Assembly (NCBI GenBank): GCA_003254885.1
Contig: QANT01002741.1
Coordinates: 48,225 to 112,224 of the forward strand
Reading direction: 5' to 3'
Length of the DNA: 64,000 bases
Origin: Purshia tridentata
Lineage: Eukaryota > Streptophyta > Magnoliopsida > Rosales > Rosaceae
How positions within the stretch are numbered: position 1 is the stretch's first letter; each line of letters starts with the position of its first letter. Under the pieces are notes generated by a model, which worked only from the letters and a program-made list of their open reading frames with translations, was not told the DNA's origin and did not search any database. This document shows positions 59,408 through 64,000 of the stretch, in pieces. The position numbers and the translations under genes were made by a program.

Positions 59408-62004
59408 AGACATATTTTGGTCCAAGTAAAATTGACACTAGTCATATCAGCTTCAAATAATCTTGGCATCTTCATCATACTTAAGAAACCACAATTTCAG
59501 ACAATTTGTGGTATAGGTATTTTCGCTCAAAATATGATTCTGGTAATTGCTAGGGTTAATGAGCATATGGCAAGAGAATATCCTGAGAGCATCCTCCTGA
59601 AGCCTTCAGAAACTGGAAAAATTATAAGTGGACAAATTGGGAATATACATTTTGTAATAGCACTGCTGTAGACCTAAGCGAGTTCAAAGACAGTCTTGCA
59701 TAACTAATCTTTACAAAGATTAGAATGACATATTGGTATTTCAATCTATGGGTATCAACATACATACCACAATCTCACGTCCTGTTCCAGTTCCTGGCTC
59801 TGCATTGAAGTCAATGAACAATTACAAGTCAGAAACAGGGCCTGTTTTGGACACAAGCTTTCTCAGTAACATAAAGCAAAATTTTGAAAATACAAGCAAG
59901 CTAACCAATTTTTGTTTGTTCTGGGATAGGCAATATTACAGTCTTCTGTTTCTTTATGCCTTTCACAGGCATATGCTCCATAAGTCTATCGCCCTCCTTT
60001 GGCTTTTCCCGAGCTATAGACCATACTTCATTAGGTTTGGGCAAGTCCAAGGTTCTGAACTTTGAACTCAAGGCTTCAGCTACATCAATCTTTTTTGGTG
60101 GAAACTTGGGACGGATAGTACGAATCCTCCTTGCCATCCATTGAGGTATCTCTCTACGAGGACCATCACTTAAAAGTTTCCATTTCTGTGAATCATCCTC
60201 TGTCAAAAGGTCTATCCGTCCACCATTAAGAACATAAATGGAATCTTCATCCCGTTCACCTAGTTGCCTTTCCTTCGATAATAATGACTCTGCCATTTCT
60301 GCTCTCTGTCTCCACATCTTTGTAGTAGCTTCAGATGCCTTCAATGATCTTTGCAATGCTTCACATCTTCTCAAGTAGGCATCATCTTTTGAACGTGCCA
60401 TCTCTTTGGCAGCTCCAATAGCATCCCTAATGCTTTGCAGCTCAGCCTTGAAAGCCTCCAAAGCATCCTTCTTTCTCTCTGATGCAGTTTCCTTTATTTT
60501 CTCCATCAATGACATAACTTCCTCCTCCTTCTGGAGACTCATTTTCCTACTTGACTCCTGAAATTCAAGCAATGCTTTCTCAGCATCATTAGCTCGGATC
60601 TCAAATGCATTTGCATGTGCATGGGCCTTTTCCAAGTCCAACTTCAACCTATCAACGTCACTTCTTGTAAGCAATAACTGAGATTCTAAATCATTTATGG
60701 CACCCTGTAACATAATATTTTTTGACTGGAGGGAAGCAAGCTCATCAAGCGGTTTCATACCATCAGTAAATTCTGATACAGCTTTTGCTGCATGCTCACC
60801 AGCTTTTTCTGCCACATCCAGGGCCTTCTTTATGGCATGTTTTGATTGTTCCACTATTGACATTATAGTACCTTCAGTCACATCCCTAATTTGTTTTTCT
60901 ACCTGATAAGCTGCATCAGCAGCTGTAGTTTCTGCAGCTGAAACCCTCAACTGGGAATCTTCTAGTATGTGAGATGTGGCCTGCTGGAAAGCAATTTCTG
61001 CTAACTTTTCTACTTGTACTGCAAGTTCAACAGAATCTTGTTTCGCAAGGACCAACTTAGATTCCAAGCTGAACTTCTCTTCAACTGATTCCTGCAGCTT
61101 CTGATGGAACAAAGACTTGGCTTCCTCAAGTTCTGCAGTAGCCACTTCCTTCTCATGCAATATGGTAGCAATATATTCATGTTGGTTTCCCTTAGAACAG
61201 ACCAACTGTTCAAGCAATTGATCTCTCTCTTTCTCAATGGCTTCTTTTCTGGCTTGGGCCTCGGAAAGAGCTTTTCTAGCTGTCATTAAAACATCTTCTC
61301 CTGCATTCAGCGCATTGTCAACCACATCTGTAAAAGTGTCACTGGAATCATCCTGTCATAGAAATCAAAAGCCATAAGTCACATGCCTCCACTTTTCGGA
61401 ACTTACCCCATTGTTAAACCTCAGCCACTTCCATTATCCTTAATATGGAATTTCAACTTTTCCTTTTCCTTTTTGAGGATATCATCTTTTCATTGGATCA
61501 TTTGATAAGTTAAATTCTATATGCAAAAATACCGATAAAAGCTGTGATTACCATGTAGAGAAGCATATCATTCTTTTAGCATGAAGAGATAGATACTTGT
61601 AAAAATATGCATACCATGCTTGAAAAAACACTTGTTCTTGATTTACATAACCAATGCTCTGGGCAGAAAAGTTTCCTGCAGGAATTTCATTCTTGTCATG
61701 ATGAAAAACTCAAATTTCAAATCAACAATTTCCACCACATACAAAAAAATACAACTAAAAGTTACCAAACAATATCATTTATTACAACTAAAAGTTATCA
61801 AAAAAATGTATAAATGATTAGAAATTCACATGAGCATCAGTCAAGAGATATTACACACTTTTTCCTATTTGAAGTAGTTCTGAAGACAAGAGGACGCCGC
61901 CCCAGACGAAATTTTTTATCATATTTATAAGGTGCACCTAAATATGCAACGGGACAATGGGGAATTATCCCAAGTGCCATGTCAGGAAATGAAATGGCGC
62001 CCAT
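54236..62004 (-). CDS. Putative plastid alpha-amylase (GH13) fused to a long N-terminal coiled coil
   Basis: Thirteen coding exons (62004-61855, 61352-59906, 59799-59768, 59270-59138, 58980-58883, 58540-58496, 57686-57581, 57143-57017, 56218-56103, 55439-55363, 55076-54942, 54671-54603, 54508-54236) give 935 residues. Residues 1-50 are basic and Ser/Arg-containing, like a plastid transit peptide. Residues about 60-420 form a Glu/Lys/Ala heptad-rich coiled coil ([20 protein letters not shown] onward) carried by one 1.45-kb exon. A basic linker ([19 protein letters not shown]) follows. From about residue 533 comes an AMY3-type catalytic domain with all GH13 motifs: DVVLNHR, GWRLDF (nucleophile Asp 710), GEYWDS (acid/base Glu 735) and ENHDTGS (Asp 817). 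The domain should hydrolyse internal alpha-1,4 bonds of starch. Classical AMY3 has starch-binding CBM45 modules where this protein has a coiled coil. Confidence 0.9.
54906..54940. repeat. (GA)17 microsatellite abutting a splice donor of the amylase gene
   Basis: AGAGAG runs from 54906 to 54940. On the coding (minus) strand the exon ends ACACAG at 54942 and the intron begins GT at 54941-54940, followed directly by CTCTCT. The donor is therefore GTCTCT, embedded in the repeat. Confidence 0.92.
59376..59402. repeat. (GA)n microsatellite in an amylase-gene intron
   Basis: An uninterrupted GA run of about 27 bases in the intron between coding exons 59799-59768 and 59270-59138. Confidence 0.85.
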
Positions 62005-62349
62005 CTCTTCCTGTAAAGAAATCAGAATTTAGATTAATACTATGATATTAGGCACACATAAAAAGAGAAAAAAAGCATAAATAAATGAGTTTCTTCCAAC
62101 AAGACCCAAATTTCATAATTCAAGTTCCACAATATTTCAATTAGAAATATAACTTTCAAACCATATGAACCTAGAAAACTATACCCATCAAACAAAAGAG
62201 TATCTACAAAAATACATGCATGCATACACTAACGATCACATGGCACTTTACGGAAATGCGTTCTCATCAAACACTTCATAAGCTTATTTGTACCATTTTT
62301 CTCTGAGATTACTAAAAGTTCCAAATAAATTATCCACACACAGAAGTAA

Positions 62350-62350
<1 letters not shown>

Positions 62351-62383
<33 letters not shown>
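62351..62383. repeat. (TA)16 microsatellite in the amylase leader intron
   Basis: TATATA from 62351 to 62383, lying in the probable 5'-UTR intron between the leader exon (ending 62470) and the exon with the start codon (beginning about 62010). Confidence 0.9.
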
Positions 62384-62390
<7 letters not shown>

Positions 62391-62469
62391 TATGCATATG
62401 CATATATTATGTAAGCGTCAGTGAACCCGGTCATCTGAAGAAGAAAAATAAAAAATGTAGATTTCGGAC

Positions 62470-62690
62470 CTGATGATGCAAATGTTGAAGTTAATCTGAA
62501 ACAAGGTGAAGAGACCCCATGATTTAGCTTCTTCGTGAGTCTTGAAAGAAAGAAAAAATGTGGGAATGCTGTTGGCATGTATTGAATGCAAGACAGAGCA
62601 GAGAAATCGGAGATGTAATGGCGCGGGGAGTGAGGCATTTAACTGCCGAGAAAGTGGCAATGGAAAACGGCTTTCAGTGAGAAGAAGCTA
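62470..62690 (-). other. Probable non-coding leader exon of the amylase gene with an upstream ORF
   Basis: On the minus strand this stretch ends CATCATCAG|GTCCG at 62470, a good donor. The exon with the start codon is preceded by TTTACAG at about 62010. An ATG at 62638 opens a frame of 56 codons within this exon. When spliced, it runs past the main ATG in another frame and stops after about nine more codons. Boundaries are predicted from consensus only. Confidence 0.5.
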
Positions 62691-62699
62691 GGGGCATAA

Positions 62700-64000
62700 A
62701 ATATTTGACCGTACTTTTGATGACTTCATTGCCCCTAAATATTTTAATGACTTAATTGCCCCTAATTATTATTCACTTTTTTAATCATTAATTTTGACCC
62801 TTTTTTTTATTTTTTATCTACCAAGTAGCTTGAATTTTTATTCCAATGTTAAAGATATCACAAATTCGATTGAAGAATAAAAGAAACAATTATTTTTTTA
62901 ATTAAATAATTACTTAATGAAAATTTTCTTGTACGCAACAGTAACATTATATGGTCACATAATATTATGAATTCACTTAAATTTTGACAAGTCGGTGTAT
63001 TGAATTTAGCACTTTATTGTATAAAATATTAATATCTATAATTATGCACATATTATAATTTTTTTTGAACGAATTCCTAACATCACGTGAATAGATCATG
63101 TAGTGCTATCGTTAGGCGTAACAATTCCTTTCATTTTAATGGCAGTTCGGTAATTTTAGAATGGCACTGAGTCATTTTAATGGTTTGGCTGACACTCACG
63201 GGTTGTCACAAACTCACACACGGGCCTACCTGTAAAAAGGGTACTCACTTTTCCCAAATCTGACTCTTAGCAAAAAAGAGAAATCCTACGAGGAAGGAGA
63301 GATTGCGGCCAAAACCAAAAGGCTTGATAAGTACTTTAGCGATCCTTCAGTATCCAATAATCTGATCCGTGGCTGTCATTTTATAATCATAAATATCCTT
63401 AATTACTGAATACTTTAATAAAAATTAATTAATTAATTTCATAAACTATAGTTGGTCACAATCCAAGGGCCCATCCAAAGACAAGTTTCCGAATGCTTAA
63501 TCTGTCTATCAACTTTCGTGGGCCAGCGAGCCCACACAAACATCTTATATGAGCCCAAATAACATTTCAGAACTCCCTGAAGATAGGCCCAGTCTATACC
63601 GACCACCCTTTGTTGTTGAGTTGACCACTCTCTCATTTTTTTTCTTTTTTTCCCCTTTTTGCCCCTCTAATAAATAAATAAAAATTTTCTCTCTTCCTTC
63701 TTCCCTCACTGGACCACCCACCTCACCCCACCCAAATGCCGGCGCGACCCCATTCAGCCGTCACACCACCCCACCCCACCCAACCCAGCCACCGGCGCGA
63801 CCCCACTACATCTTCGCCTGTTTAGAAACTTTTCGACACCGGTGTGCTGAAATTTTGGTGATTATTCGGCACCCTATTGTTGAATGTAGGCAGTATTTTC
63901 AATAAGCAACCACCGAATGGAGGTATTCTACCGAACATATTACTTATATTTAGTCATAAGCTGCTGAACCTTTCTTTATTTTTCGACAGCATACTACTAA
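62700..64000. other. Right-edge intergenic region
   Basis: AT-rich DNA upstream of the amylase gene. From 63700 it becomes C-rich (CCACCCCACCCCACCC with two copies of ccggcgcgacccca at about 63739 and 63792). No gene is supported. Confidence 0.5.

Noticed and set aside
62330-62660. Minus-strand frames as an upstream coding exon of the amylase
   Set aside because: With the predicted splice, neither frame joins the main frame: one stops and the other is shifted. I kept the ATG at 62004 and recorded the upstream ORF instead.
1-64000. CRISPR array, operons, or prokaryotic systems
   Set aside because: The window is plant nuclear DNA with spliced genes. No regularly spaced repeats or polycistronic arrangement is present.

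Overview
This window is nuclear DNA from a dicot. The evidence is AT-rich intergenic DNA, short GT-AG introns, chloroplast and mitochondrial housekeeping genes, an alpha-expansin, plant F-box proteins and a UGT83A-type glycosyltransferase cluster. Overall resemblance suggests a rosid, most likely Rosaceae (Prunus-like), but that is an inference from memory. One ambiguous base (N) lies at 2512. Exon models were built by hand from reading frame and splice sites. For every complete multi-exon model the summed exon lengths are divisible by three; the exception is UGT copy A, which is one base short.

Left part (1-17,300). The 3' end of a mitochondrial processing peptidase beta gene (+) is followed by a complete plastid biotin carboxyl carrier protein gene (+, 7 coding exons, one a GC-AG intron). 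Tail to tail with it is a complete 28-exon SCC2/NIPBL cohesin-loader gene (-) with a PHD finger and a retroposed fragment in one intron.

Centre-left (17,300-34,200). An alpha-expansin (+) has a duplicated promoter block. It is followed by an F-box gene (-) with two 5'-UTR introns, a small atypical HLH protein (+), a small proline-rich tail-anchored protein (+), and an F-box/DUF295 protein (-). A decayed glycosyltransferase fragment lies at about 30.25-30.38 kb.

Centre (35,000-41,030). This is a minus-strand tandem array of UGT83A-like glycosyltransferases: one intact copy, one copy with a single 1-base frameshift, and one copy gutted by an internal deletion.

Right part (41,800-64,000). A two-exon divergent TFIIB gene (-), a long Ser/Gln-rich plant protein of unknown function (-, 7 coding exons), and a nuclear tRNA-Ala(TGC) precede a 13-exon gene (-). 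That gene encodes a putative transit peptide, a long coiled coil and a complete GH13 alpha-amylase domain in one 935-residue polypeptide. It is the most unusual object here: a coiled-coil alpha-amylase with an overlapping upstream ORF in its leader and a (CT)n microsatellite starting exactly at one splice donor.

The genes are independent transcription units. Only the UGT cluster is a functional and evolutionary group. Two gene neighbourhoods (BCCP-SCC2 and expansin-F-box) match Arabidopsis neighbours as I remember them.
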